Below are positions 43,731 to 55,975 of a stretch of DNA of 64,000 nt, piece after piece. The position numbers and the translations under genes are program-made. The stretch is from Mugil cephalus. Taxonomy: Eukaryota > Chordata > Actinopteri > Mugiliformes > Mugilidae. The notes under the pieces were generated by a model that did no database searches, was not told where the DNA came from, and saw only the letters and a program-made list of their open reading frames with translations. The first letter of the stretch is position 1; every line of letters begins with the position of its first letter. Location of the stretch: contig NC_061779.1 in NCBI RefSeq assembly GCF_022458985.1, positions 17,777,001 to 17,841,000 on the forward strand. Reading direction: 5' to 3'.

Positions 43731-45289
43731 GTCAGTGTTTTTAGCTAATGCTAATTGTTTGTTTGCTCTACCTGCACATGTTTACGGGTTAGCATGAACC
43801 AAGATGTCAAAAGATGCGATACTGCTCATAACTTTCTATGTGAAACTTATGTTTATCACATGATGTTGGTTCGGGGTCATTTCCATCGACTGTAAAAGAT
43901 ATTTTTGGGACTTAATACACATTTACGTTACTTACTTTTTCCTTACAAATATTGTTGTGTTCCCAAAGACATTTCTGATTGTGGTCCAAATGAACTGTTT
44001 CATGATTAAGTTTGCCCTGCAGATGAGATTCTTCATCATAATTAATATTAATCGGACATTGCTATGTCTTAAGTTCACCTTGAGGCACATATTGGTAGTT
44101 GATAATTAAAATGTCCAATAGGAATATATTTGTTTTTCATGAATTGTGACCGAAACATGCACTGAATGAACCTTTCTTTAGTTCGTGAGTAAGTAAGTGT
44201 GTCAGTGAAGATCGTCTGTTATGCAGGTAGTAGTACTGTACATCCATTGTTTTGGAAAATCAGAGTCCAGTTGTTGTTGTTTTTTTTTGTTTTGTTTTTT
44301 GATAAACTTGCTCTTTGGCGCTAACGTGGACTGATATTGGCTGATCTGACTGATACTGATCATGTTTCTGGTCAGCGCTGGGTGTGTATGTTATTGGAGA
44401 TGGCATCTGGCCCTCTAACTTTAGACCTGACCTTGGCTTGTAAAACAGAATTATGACTTTACTCTGACTGCAAATTAAAAACCCGAGATGGGACTTGTCT
44501 TTCCCTTTTGTTATTTTGTTACTGTTAACACGTCTGCTTGATTTGTCAGGTACTTAATATGCCGAACCAGTCAGAAAGCTTTAACTTCAACCAGAACTGC
44601 TGACCATATGAAAATTTCTCTCTGTTTCTTCCTTTTGAAAGAATAAACCAAACAATGCCGTGCCTTAATTAAATAATGATTTAGACCTGTGTAACATAAT
44701 AGCAACTGTATTTTTGGAAGCAGAAAATGAGGCCAAATTATATATTTACGGTATCTACAATTTGCTATTGACCGTTTCCAAGCAATGCTATTTCAAGACG
44801 TGTACGGATACTTTAGATGTTGGTAAATCACTGTCACTGTGAGCTATGAAGAGAAGAGTACAATTATCTGCTTCTAATCTCATCCTGAATATTGTGAGAT
44901 TCTTGCCTCACATTGAAGGGAATGTTTTTGCCCAGGCAGTGGTGTGGGTAAACATCTGTTAAATCAGAGCAGACGTTCGACCTTTCTTTGCTGGCAAGTA
45001 AGCCTACGTGCGAAATGGTAACAGCTGGTATTTCAGTTTTTACAGGCGTGTGTAATATTTTTAGATCCATTCAAATGTTTGGACACAGCTTCTCATTTTC
45101 TACTGTTTTTCTGCCTTTATAGTGTAATATCAAAGACATCAAGTGGAATTATACTGTATGCTCTATGTAGATAATATGAACCTTTATAGTAAAAAACAAA
45201 CAAACTGGTATGTTAAAGCAGAATACAATTTACATTTTAGATTCTTAGTAGTAGTCAACTTTTGCTTTGATGACGGCTTTGCACACTCT

Positions 45290-45812
45290 CTGATATGGCC
45301 CCCGCCATTTCTGTCCTGCCAGTTCCCAGGTGTCCAGATGGAGACTCATTGCCACGCCCCTTGAAGGGCTGATGGGTTGGGGTTTTTTGTTTAAATGGGA
45401 GTTCCCATTTAAACAGACTGCTGATGTCACTCTGCAGCATCTGGGATCTCCTTTTGCCCGACACTGTCGAGTCCAACAGTGTATTTGGACTCGTAATGCT
45501 TAATTAAGCTCATGGTTTTGTTGCCTAAGAGCTGGACTTTTCATTTATTCACCTTTTGGTTCACTCTGGTTAGTTTTTGCTTGCATAGACTGACATTTAG
45601 AATTGGGGTGTTGTTGTTTTGATTTTGGTTAAAGAGTTGGGATTTTCATTTGAGATTTTTTACTAATTTCTTTGGTTTATTCAACACCCCTTGTCCAGCT
45701 TAGTGCTGCTTTCTCTTGTTCCCTTCACAATAAACCTTAACTAAAAGCCAATTCCATCTGGTTTTTAACGTTGCTTGCCTCACACCTTACAGAGCGAGGC
45801 TGTAAAACTCTC
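45290..45812. mobile_element. Unidentified insertion nested in the Tc1-like relic
   Basis: This sequence interrupts the Tc1 relic. ACTCTCT is present at both junctions and may be a target-site duplication. It contains an AATAAA near its right end (about 45730), which would suit an LTR or retrosequence, but no class can be fixed. Confidence 0.4.
45389..45414. repeat. 26-bp near-perfect palindrome
   Basis: Two 12-nt arms, GTTTAAATGGGA and TCCCATTTAAAC, are exact reverse complements separated by GT. It lies inside the nested insertion. Confidence 0.95.
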
Positions 45813-46526
45813 TCTCATCTTCATGAGGTTGTCACCTGCACTGGTTTACCAACAGTTCCTAGAGGTGTTGAGCACTTGTTGGATGCTTTGTCTCCATTCT
45901 GCTGTCCAGCTCATTATAACTGGAAGTCTCTGCTGTGTTAGTTAGGGCTGTAGTAAGCTGTAAGGATAATAAAATAGCTTTTTTCACATGTTTTCTTGAT
46001 GACACTATTAACTATGATCATTATCTGAAGATGATGTTTTCAAAGGACTGTTTTTTTAGAGCTGATTTAACATTTAAAAAATAGATTTTTTAAAATGTAG
46101 GCCATTTCCGGCATCCTCTTGTTAAAAATCTCACTGCGGTCAATACTCACCAATCTGCACAATGATATTAGTTCACGTATGTGATCAAAAACATGACTGC
46201 AGTTACCATCATATATGTTGTAAGGATCAACTAGTGGTAAAATATTGTGGAAATACCACAAATCTCTGGAGCAAAGAGTTTTTCCAAAAATCGTAACTAA
46301 GTAGAATAGATGTGAAACCGAAATATTTTTCAAGTAATAGATTTTGAATCAAATTGAACTGGAACCTGGTGAATCTGAATCGAATTAATTCAGGAAATCA
46401 GCACCAATACCCATCCTCACTGGTTCTGTTTGACTAATGTTAAAGTAAATTTAAAAAGTGGACTCAGACGGTGTCATAAAGTTGCATCTATATAAAGATG
46501 GATGAACCCTCCATGACATCCCACAG

Positions 46527-46632
46527 GTTTCCTGAGCAGGTTAGAAGCTCGGTGGAGGCTCCGTCCGTCGCCATCTCAGCAGACTCATTCCAACACACGG
46601 GCTAATTCAAAAAATGGGCAAAGAAGTGGAGC
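46527..46632 (+). other. Candidate internal exon with ATG, unassigned transcript
   Basis: An acceptor CCCACAG ends at 46526 and a GTGAGTG donor starts at 46633. Near the 3' end an ATG at 46614 opens MGKEVE followed by one nucleotide. It could be the second exon of the transcript proposed to start near 43.5 kb. No continuing exon was found, so support is weak. Confidence 0.2.
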
Positions 46633-47221
46633 GTGAGTGAATCAGGGGCAAGTGGGCGATGCATAGGTAGAGACAGCCAGCGACCTGTGATGACACCAAG
46701 CTGTCACTCATAGTGGCAACAGTATTAATTATGTATATAACCCCCACCTCCACACTTTCCTGTTCAGTCGTCATGAATGAGAAAATTAGCTCTAGAGACG
46801 AAAAACCATTTTTGTGCCAGGTTGCATATGTTTATTTGTGCTGTAATGTTCTTCCCAACTCTACTGTGACATGAAGCCACTTGGAGGAGGATGGAATCTG
46901 TTTAAAATCTAAGAGTCTATTTTTATCTCGCTCGAATACAAATGCCCACCGTATCTTGTCACATTCAAACTAGCTATCCGTGTTAGTGAGTTATTTTACG
47001 GTGGCCCCATTCATATCATATCAAGAGTGGTTTAATCACAGTAGTCATCGCTGGGAGGAGAACAGGAGGGCAGCAATCTTCTCTCTGCTGTCTAGCCTCT
47101 CACACACAGTAGTTGACACTCTGTCACTGCCTGATAAAACAATGGGACTGACACATGGCTGTGTGCACACATCACACGGGCATAGCTGCATATGCTGCAG
47201 TATAAGCTCACAAATACAGGG

Positions 47222-47223
<2 letters not shown>

Positions 47224-47253
<30 letters not shown>
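47224..47253. repeat. (CA)n microsatellite
   Basis: A pure dinucleotide run of about 30 bp. Confidence 0.95.
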
Positions 47254-47254
<1 letters not shown>

Positions 47255-47667
47255 CTGCACGCTGACTGGCAGCTAAACACACACAGAAACTGGGCATTCA
47301 GCCATGTCGCCACAAAACTTCTGACTTTCTTTGTCCTTCCCGTTTTTGGTTCGGCGCGATAAGAATATGCTAGTCTGTCCTTTTTTCTGGAACACATTTT
47401 CTGAAGGATGTGTTAGATTTTACAACGTAATGGAGAGTTCTTACACACTAAAAACGGACTCTAAAACCAGGCCTGCTAACATAAGCCTTTGTCTATTGTC
47501 TTCTTTAGCACTTATGTGAAGTTGCTTATCTGTGGTTTTCCCTGCCAGATTGTTTTTGTTCCATGGCAATTTGAGAAATGTGATCTTTGACCAGATTTGG
47601 AGCTGGTCTGGGTTGCATTTTTTTCACATTCCTTTCTTAGTATGAACGCAGTACCTCCTTAATCGCA

Positions 47668-49510
47668 TATACACTCACTGGCCACTTTATTAGGTACCTG
47701 TTCAATTGCTTCTTAACACGAATAGCTAATCAGCCAATCACATGGATGCAATTCAATTGCATTTAGACCGGGTGCCACTCCTGTCAGCTAAGAGCAGTAA
47801 ACTGAGGCTACAGTTCACACAGGCTCCTCAAAAATCGATAATAGAAGATTAGAAAAACGTTGCCTGGTCTGACGAGTCTCGATTTCAGCTGCGACATTTG
47901 GATGGCAGGGTAAGAATTTGGCGTAAGCAACATGAATGAACATGATTTTTTTTTAACTTGTTTGTTTATTTGACAGGTGATGTATGGGCGCTGCCGGAGG
48001 CCACTAGCTGCTAGCCTTGGTCTCTCTGCTAGTCCTCACCTGAGCTAATGACAACCTTTTCAGCTGAGGTTTTGGTCCATTTTGGATCATTTTAAATAAA
48101 AAATAATAGCTGTCTGCTTTGCTGCACCTCTTACAAGACTGTCTGGTAAGTGAATTTGGAGAATTATTTTTATGGTTGGTGTCAGTGCACAACATATCTA
48201 GCCTGGTAGCTGAAGTTAACTATCTAATTAGCCAGCTAATGAATTAGCCTTAGGCTTGCCTACCAGCGAGCCTACGGTTTGTTAGCCAGGCTAACGGGAG
48301 GCTATCAATCAAACCACCACGAAGTCAGAATGTAAATAATAATTGATAATACTTTTAAATAAAGTGTGTCAGTTTGGGAGATATTAATCCACCACGTAAA
48401 GTAGGAAGCAGTAATGTCTTGTTCATGTTAATTTTTCCATACGACCAATGACAGACTTGGTTTGGTTTGCTGTGTTGAGCTGTGTTATTATATTACGATG
48501 TTGAAACAAGGTTATATGTTAGTAGTTTAAGTTAGACTGTAATGTAAATTAAGATCAAGGAACCAAAATGTGAATTTTCGTAATAATATTCCGTCTTGTT
48601 TGTCTTGTTTCCGTCTTATTGTTTTACATGTCTTTTTTTCTGTGTACAATTTTCCTCCAGGTGATCCAGATGTTCAATATGAGGCAAAGAACTGGACTAT
48701 CAGGACTTCTCATCTGGGCAGAGAACACTGTGAAAATCATCACTCCTTTACTGATTTTTATTTTTGTGTTTACTTTAGTGTTGATGTTTTGATGATTTTG
48801 ATTTTAATTTGTTGTTTTTGCTCTTAAAATTATAATGATTAATGATTTATTTGTATGTATTAGTATTTGCTTGCAATAGAATTAGAACAGATGCAACAGA
48901 TTTGACATCTTTGTGTGACGAAGTTCTGCAGTCCGATCTGGCACTCTTCTATTATTGACTCATGACTTGTAACAGAACTCTAATTAAAAAAAAATATATA
49001 TATTAAAGACATTAATCTCTAAATCATGACTGTATTTAATATATTATGTTTTATGTTTTAGTCGGGACAAATGGATTCAGGAGCGAGGCCAACGTGTTAG
49101 CCGACTACTAGCACCTCGGATAGCGATTAGCATAGCTCGGTAGCCTGTGCAAACCCCATAGGGTTCAGGCTGCTTTAGGTCCACCCCATCATGACCTCCA
49201 TATCTATATTTGGAGTATCCCAGTGTGGGCGGAGTAAAGCGCATCCAACATGGCGACCGCAGGCTCCTTCCACTCGGGCTTCAGAATCCAACAGGTGACG
49301 TCACGATGGGTTTGTCCAAAGTATATACAACTGACAAATCTGCAGCAACTATGTGACGCTATCATGTCATTATGGACCAAAATCTCTGAGGAAAGTTTCC
49401 AACACCTTGTTGAAAGTATGCCACGAAGAATTAAAGCAGTTCTGAAGGTAAAATGAGGTCCAACCCTTTACTAGCAAGGTGTACCTAATAAAATGGCCAG
49501 TGAGTGTATA
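47668..49510 (+). mobile_element. Tc1/mariner-like transposon with 31-bp inverted ends, internally interrupted
   Basis: The left end TATACACTCACTGGCCACTT and the right end (reverse complement TATACACTCACTGGCCATTT) match through TTATTAGGTAC. TA at both borders suits the TA target of this superfamily. Transposase relics in the same orientation are AWSDESRFQLRHLDGRVRIW at about 47862-47921, with the first catalytic aspartate in its DES motif, and the C-terminal LVESMPRRIKAVLKVK at about 49400-49456. The middle is replaced by other repeat sequence. The element cannot encode an active enzyme. Confidence 0.8.
47945..49320. mobile_element. Repeat sequence nested within the Tc1-like element
   Basis: The middle of the Tc1-like element lacks transposase homology. 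Instead it contains a fish repeat resembling the AACATGGCGACC ... TGACGTCACGATGGGTTTGT type at 49247-49315. The boundaries are approximate; more than one insertion may be stacked here. Confidence 0.45.
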
Positions 49511-52500
49511 CACAGTACAGACCGCCTATACTCAGTGGGGGTGCTATTATAAATGATTGCCTGAAAAGACAAAAGCACCATAGGTGACGTATGTTCATTA
49601 GTTATCAGAGCCTTTTAAAATATTCTGTTCATGTAGCTGTTAACTAACTAAAAATTAAATAAATATAATCAAGAATTAACAAGTGAAACTATTTAATATG
49701 AGTACCTGAGCGTGATTCCGTCATTAGCATGTGTTAGCATGTGATTAATTATTGATGGGCTCATGTTGTTGTATAAGGAGCCACACTGGTGTCTTTATTT
49801 ACCTTTTATTTACTTACAGGGTTGGAGTTATAATTTGAGTTTTGTGCAGGTCTAAGCTGAGATCAGTATATAATAACTTCACATGTTTGCCGTCTCACAC
49901 ATAAAACAATGCTCTTGGTTCTGGAGCAACGGTCAAGAGCAGACACAGCAGCTGTTCAAATATTTTACTGTGCCCTGGATGATGTTGGATTTTATTTGCA
50001 TATAGAGCCCGAAACTGAGGTCGCATATGGAGACGCATGTTAATGATAGGTCTGAACACACTTAACTAAAGCTAGCCACTTGCGATGGGATAGCCCTGAT
50101 TGGATTTCAATACAAGATCTGAACAGACCCCAAGTGTCTGCTTTCTCCTGATAACAGCAGATAATCTACACTACACTGATTCAGAGGGAGACTGTGTGTT
50201 ATTTTCTTTGGCACCATACAATAATGCCATTAAGGTCAAAGAAAGTGGAGGTCATGCGCCATTGTATTTGTCTGCCTTTGATTCCGGGTTTCTATCTCAG
50301 CCATAGATTTTCGTGTACAGAGATTATAGGTTTTTATCACGCTCATATATCTTCCAACTCTATAAAGTGTCCTACCCTCTCTGTAAATGTGGCTTGGTGA
50401 GAGTAACATTTGGAAAATGACCACAAGCAACAATTTGTCAAGCTGTGCTGGCTGGTGTGCTCAATTCACTTTCTTCTTCTCTACAGTAGCAGAATTACAG
50501 TTGAGTGTTCGCTGACCTAATGCAATAGAGGCTCCATACGGACCGAGTAATGTGATTTCCCAGGCTTTTATTCTGTGTCTGTGGCTGGATAGAGAGGAGC
50601 CCTGAAGAGATGGCATCTGAATTGGGAATGGCTGTCTAAGAGAGGGAGCCATTGAACGGGGGACGGAATGACATAATGTATGTGATGGGGACAGCAAATA
50701 GCAGCCTTAATGTGGACTACAGGAGAGAAATGAAAAAACCAGGGTCAACTGATTCTGAAAAGCTTCACAGGAAAGCAGCAGGACCCCTGCTACCCCTGCT
50801 ATAGTAGTATATTCCTAATTTTTGTTTGTGAAGGTCATCCAAGCTTACAGGTGTACTGGCGGCCTGCTGTATTGATAATTCACAATTTTAGTTTCAGTGT
50901 ACCTTTCTCCTGAAGGAATAAACACTGATTAACCATTACTGTTTGATTGTAGCCTAAATGTTGTGAGGCTAGCATGTGTTTGTTGGCTTATAGTCAACCT
51001 TTCAGGATCAGTTTATCTCAATTTGACAGGCAGACATTACTGAAGACTGAAAACCAGTTCCATTTCATGAGGTTTGTCAAATATGACGAGCTGAAAGCAG
51101 CAAAAATGCTGAACATCAGAGCGAGTTATTTTGAACATTTCAACAGCATGAGAGCTTGCAGTTACCCGACTGGTAGACAATATCATTTTTTTATTTTTAT
51201 TTTTTTAAAGACAAATCCTTCAGTGGAGGACTCTCTTCTCCACTGTTGCTATAATCATGCTGACTGGTTGTGGTGCGTTGGTAGTAGTGTGTGTGTGATA
51301 TCACACACATAGAGTGTTGCTGTGTTTATACAATATTTCCTTATTCATATCTCATAGTACACTATCAGGCAATGTCCAGTTGTTCAGTTATATAGACGTA
51401 TTGCGTAAGAAGGTAATTATTGTCAGTAAGGTACAGTATTGACTGTTTATTGTGCATTAGCTTTTATAATTATACAACAGTGGACGTGATTGACTCGTGT
51501 CTGCTGTGCAGAAACTGCAGTGTCCTTAGATACTTGACCTCCAGTACTCGTACCATTCAGGCCATATAACACAGACAACCTGGTCACAATTATTACTTCA
51601 TTATGTTACTGCATTTACTAAAGCAAACATATCAGCATATGCGATTGAAGTAAAATTCATTAATGTTTTAATGAGGCCATAACTAATGCAAACAGAGCAT
51701 AGATCACACTATGTTAACTTTAATTTGATCACAGTAACAATATGATGATGATAATCCTTCTTATTTACAGAGCACTTTCCTAAACCCTCTTTACAAAGGG
51801 CTTTGCTTTCATAGTTTGGCTGTGGTTGTGACATATAACTGAAATCTCATAACATCTAAACATACTAACAAGGAAAAGATGCAAACCCATTAACGATCTG
51901 CATTGCGTGTTGGTCGTTAGTTTTTTGTGTGGAGCCTTTGTGTCGCTTTGAAATGTTGCTGTTGCAAGGAATTAAGCGACAGGATTAAACCCTTTCTTTT
52001 CATAAAGAACGGTCCACTGCGTCCTATGCTAAAAGAGATAATAATGGAAGCACTGAAGCATAAAAAGCGTTGTTAGCATTTAGGGAATTTCACCGTCTCT
52101 TATCGTGACTCTTACTTGAAGACTATTCAGCTGCCGCTAAGCAGCTGTAGTGGAAGTGGTGGTGTTAGGTAATTAGACCTCATCATAAAAAAAAATGAGG
52201 GTGTTCTCAACTTTGAGAATTTCTTTGTTGGCTGTGTTACCTTATCACCGTTGAGACTTGTAGCATGAGTTTAACAAACCACTAACCAGAACTGAAATTT
52301 ATAAAGGAACAAGAAACAACTGGAATTACAATAATAAAAAAACAAGAAAACAACACAACAATCTGTGCCACTTCTACAGTTTGGATCAAGGTGCGACATC
52401 AAGAACCCTTTAATTAAATGAAAATGATGTTGTGTGTTTAAAAACATTCACATATATACAGTGTTATTCAGTGGTTTCAGTGTTGTAGGTCGAGCCTGGA

Positions 52501-54260
52501 AGACCTTGCTTGTTTGTTTTCGCCAGCATCTGGTTAGCATGTATTGTATTGGTCTTGCCGTGGTAATTTTAGACGTAAATCAATAAAAAGGATTTTTTTC
52601 AGTATCACTGATGAAGTTTGGAACAGTACCTGACACATGAGTAGCAGCTTGATTTATATGTTCACCAGGACTAGATTACTGTAAGTAGTCCTGTATCGTT
52701 GTCATAGCGGTATCAAAATATAAAACTATATAGTATTCTGTATATTGATACCCCACCTTTTGAAGTTTGCCTTCTAAAATGCATACTTACGTGCGTATTT
52801 GTTTTGAATGTGTCCTCTAGCTTAATGTGTCATCTTATAGGTCATTTCACTCCCCCTGTCAGCTAATCTGTTGCTGGCTGTGATCCCATCTCCACTCTCA
52901 ATCACAGATGTGCCCTCAAGATGCCGTGACATCCACACTGCCTGTTTACAACGGGGCCATAAAGAACCTTGCCTGCATCAATATTCCCATATCACCTCTC
53001 GCTACTGTGCTACAGACCAGACGCCGACAGCCAGAGAAGCATTTGACAGTTCTTGTGTAATCACCCGTCCACCGAACAGCCCCGTGTTCTCAGGATCTAA
53101 AGGGCTTTTCAAATTCCTACTGTACCTGAGATGTCACAGGCGTATATACGTGAAATCATATATAATCATTGACCACGGGATTGAAAAAAGTGCATGACTG
53201 AGGTCACTTCATTTATTTTCTAATAAATATTATAACAACACATGGATTTGCTCCTACATCACAGACTGAGTGCATTAAGCTCATCATTATTTTTTTTTCC
53301 TCATCTTGTTAATTCGTACAACTGAGATTCTTCTGCAGCCTTATGAATAAATTATTCCTACTTATATGGGGCAAACTTGTTAACAAGATACGTTGGGCCA
53401 AAAATACAATACTGGCTGCATTGTAGTCTACCAGCAGCACCAACTGGGAAAATACTTTTTTCTTTTTTTCTTGACAAACAATGGATAGTTGTACACAGGC
53501 AGGGAACAACATAATTTTTTATATAGTGTATTCACATTAACAGAATCTTTTATTTTTGCAGTAGTCTTCTATTATAGCTAATAGTTATCTTATTTGGACA
53601 ACGGTATTGTTTAGCTTAATGTAACTTTTATAATACAACCGTTTCCTTTTAGCTTTGCTAAATAATGTTTGTATTATTCTCTCCTATTGTGCTCTGTCTG
53701 AAAATTAACACAATCTGTTCAGTGTGTTCTTTTACTGTTACGGTGCGCGCCACCATATTGTCACACTTAATTCGTCACACCAAAATAAGGCAACTGTAGA
53801 TTTCCCGTTTGGCTCGAAGAGGCGCCTGCTAAAATAAAACAGACCAGGGTTTTGATTACATCTGGCTTATGTCAAATGAGATGATGAGGACCATGGTGTC
53901 CTGTTGTTGCTAAGGAATGCGAGGGCTCTTCCTGAACTCTAAAAGCCGTGTTTGTGAACAGAACTCGCGCTGCTTTTTAGCCATAGCAACATAACATCGG
54001 CTGTTTCCCATTCCCATCTCTCAGTGTTTGACCTGTCAGTCTTTGCTGTGTCTTCATACCTATAGTCTCATTTCAATGCGGGGGCCTTTCCTCAGAGGGC
54101 TCCCGAGCGGTAAGGTCAGTGGTGACTGGGGATTGCAGGGCCTGGTGTCGGAGCAAGTGGCACAGTGATGAATGGGAGTAATCTCACGGCTGAATCGCAA
54201 ACACTTTACTCAGGGGAGGCTACAATATGACACTGTTTGCTCCATCAGGTGAGTAAACAC
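49511..54260. other. Gene-poor AT-rich stretch downstream of gpr22
   Basis: No exon, RNA gene or clear mobile element was recognised. A 20-bp palindrome (TGTGTGTGATATCACACACA) lies at 51291-51310. Short open frames, including 52871-53197, show no domain. Confidence 0.5.
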
Positions 54261-54264
54261 AAAA

Positions 54265-54270
54265 TTTATT
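54265..54270 (-). terminator. gpr22: Candidate gpr22 poly(A) signal
   Basis: TTATT preceded by T on the plus strand reads AATAAA on the minus strand about 350 nt past the gpr22 stop codon. It is one of several AT-rich possibilities. Confidence 0.3.
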
Positions 54271-54619
54271 ATAAATATACATTTACATAACAATTTCTAC
54301 TTCTCTCTCTCTATTTATATACCTTGTTTACCCTACCCTGTACATGTATTTACTGTATATGTACACAATGTACTGTATGTTGCTACGATACAAAAAGCCA
54401 TGCAATATCTACAGTACAGTATATGATATATCTATGAAACCTACTTTTGTTCTCAATAAATAGTAATAAATTATCCACCTCTTCTTTTTGTACGTCCTAT
54501 TGCACATATTATTTACATTACTGCTTTGGATTAACATTTTCCCTTTTTTGTCCTGACCTGACGCCAGTGTTAGCTGCATTGACTGTAGTAACTGCATTCT
54601 CTAAAGATAATGAGTTCCT

Positions 54620-55936
54620 TCACCCCACGTCCTCAGAAGACAGACATTTCAATTGAGCCTCTTTGTCCTCAAATGTCACCTTTTTGTTCCTCTTTGGATC
54701 GATCCAGGAGTTGTGAATAACGGCATTATTAGGGGTGGGATCCGCCTCGATAATCGATACCACTCGCTTCTTCATCTTGCTTTTCAAGACCTTCTGGAAC
54801 TTCTGCCTGGTGAAGGCGTAGAGTAAAGGGTGAAAGATGGTCGTCCCGTACGCCATGACCAGGAAGCCCAGTCTCAGCTTGACCATCAGATCGCTCGGGC
54901 CCACGCTGAGGATGACCGTGTTGAGCACCGTGATGGGCGTCCAGCACAGCAGGAAGGTGGACACTATCAGGAGAGACATCCTGAAAACCCTCTTTTGGCG
55001 CTCTCGCCTCTCCCTGTGGCGCTTGACGGCCCTACGCAGGGCGATGATGACGGAGACGGAGGTGCGCATGCCCAGCGTGGGATTGCGGCTGCCGCTGCTT
55101 TGGGACGCGTCGGTGGCCTCCTGCTGCGGTGTCATGGCCGTCATGGACGGGCACTTTTTTCTGCGAGCCTTCTTCTTCTGTGAGGTGTGGAAACGGGTGC
55201 CGATGCGAATGTTGAGTGCCTGCAGGATCTTTGAGTAGGTGATGAGCATGACAACGGCGGTGAAGAAGAAGATGGGAATCTGAGCGAGCAAGTGATAATA
55301 GAGGCCAAGTTCGGTGTAGTATTCGTTAACGTGCACCACGTTCTCTACCGCTGTCTGGTTCAGATCGGTGTGGCCTTGGGCAAAGAAACCCACCTCTATG
55401 AAGGGTACCAGGAAACTGACGAAGGATAGCACCCAAATAATAGCCAGCAGGGCCAGGGCCCGGCCCATGGTCAGCACTCGGTTGGCCGGTTTGACAGAGA
55501 TGTCGTAGCGATCGAGGGTGATGGCGAGCACATTAGCAGCGGTGGCGACACTGGCGAAAGAGACGCAGGCTTCATGGAAGCAGCAGACGAGGGCAGTGTC
55601 TCCTTCCAGGGAGAGCAGGACCACCACGATGGTCAGGGGGATGCAGCACACACAAACTAGCACATCCAACACGTGGAGGTTCATAGTAACGATGTTACTG
55701 ACAGAACTAATGAGGTTCGACTTCATACAGTAAAGGGCAAGCACAGTGAGATTGGAGCTCAGGCCCAGCAGGATTTCTAGCATGAGGAAGCCTGTCAGGG
55801 AGACCTGAAAACTAACAGGGTAGGGATATGGGCTGGGGCTCGCAGGACTCATGGTGCGGCTGATGGGCTCAGTGTTGTCGGTGACAGTGACGTTGCTCAT
55901 GGTGGCTTCTTTTTCTGGGCAGGGAAGGATATGCAT
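54620..55936 (-). CDS. gpr22: Orphan G-protein coupled receptor GPR22, 438 residues, single coding exon
   Basis: GPR22 is a class A orphan receptor of heart and brain, reported to couple to Gi in mammals; its ligand is unknown. The uninterrupted frame shows seven hydrophobic segments. Visible landmarks are SNLTVLALYCM in TM1, CCFHEACVSFASV opening TM3, DRYDISVKPANR (142-153), RRAVKRHRERRERQKRVFRM at the end of loop 3, CWTP (331-334) and FHPLLYAFTRQKF in TM7, where HPLLY replaces NPxxY as in human GPR22. N15 (NVT) and N193 (NQT) are likely glycosylated. The first ATG is used because it follows the acceptor directly and gives a length close to human (433). Loop 2 has no cysteine, unlike human GPR22. 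Whether this is teleost copy a or b cannot be told. In human the gene lies in a COG5 intron; no cog5 exon was found here. Confidence 0.96.
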   Translation of the reverse strand: MHILPCPEKEATMSNVTVTDNTEPISRTMSPASPSPYPYPVSFQVSLTGFLMLEILLGLSSNLTVLALYCMKSNLISSVSNIVTMNLHVLDVLVCVCCIPLTIVVVLLSLEGDTALVCCFHEACVSFASVATAANVLAITLDRYDISVKPANRVLTMGRALALLAIIWVLSFVSFLVPFIEVGFFAQGHTDLNQTAVENVVHVNEYYTELGLYYHLLAQIPIFFFTAVVMLITYSKILQALNIRIGTRFHTSQKKKARRKKCPSMTAMTPQQEATDASQSSGSRNPTLGMRTSVSVIIALRRAVKRHRERRERQKRVFRMSLLIVSTFLLCWTPITVLNTVILSVGPSDLMVKLRLGFLVMAYGTTIFHPLLYAFTRQKFQKVLKSKMKKRVVSIIEADPTPNNAVIHNSWIDPKRNKKVTFEDKEAQLKCLSSEDVG

Positions 55937-55975
55937 TATCCTGCGTGTGAGAACGAGAGAGAGAGAGAGAAATGT
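55937..55975 (-). other. gpr22: Splice acceptor of the gpr22 coding exon
   Basis: Reading the minus strand, a run of CT repeats leads to CACACGCAG and the exon begins at 55940, four nucleotides before the ATG. The strong pyrimidine tract implies at least one upstream non-coding exon. A possible one ends at 56764 before GTAAAT, but this is uncertain. Confidence 0.6.

Larger units (their letters stand above)
45069..45930 (-). mobile_element. Tc1-like transposon relic, split by a nested insertion
   Basis: The plus strand begins TTTGGACACAGCTTCTCATT and continues TTTGCACACTCTCTGATATG, the familiar reverse complement of a fish Tc1 element. Tc1 sequence resumes near 45812 (TGAGGTTGTCACCTGCACTG, then AGAGGTGTTGAGCACTTGTTGG). 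The two halves are separated by about 0.5 kb of unrelated sequence. The relic is incomplete and coding-dead. Confidence 0.7.

Noticed and set aside
46067..46333. 88-codon minus-strand open frame
   Set aside because: No recognised domain, AT-rich composition and no splice partners.
54837..55238. 133-codon open frame on the plus strand
   Set aside because: It is antisense to gpr22 and exists because of the codon pattern of that conserved gene.
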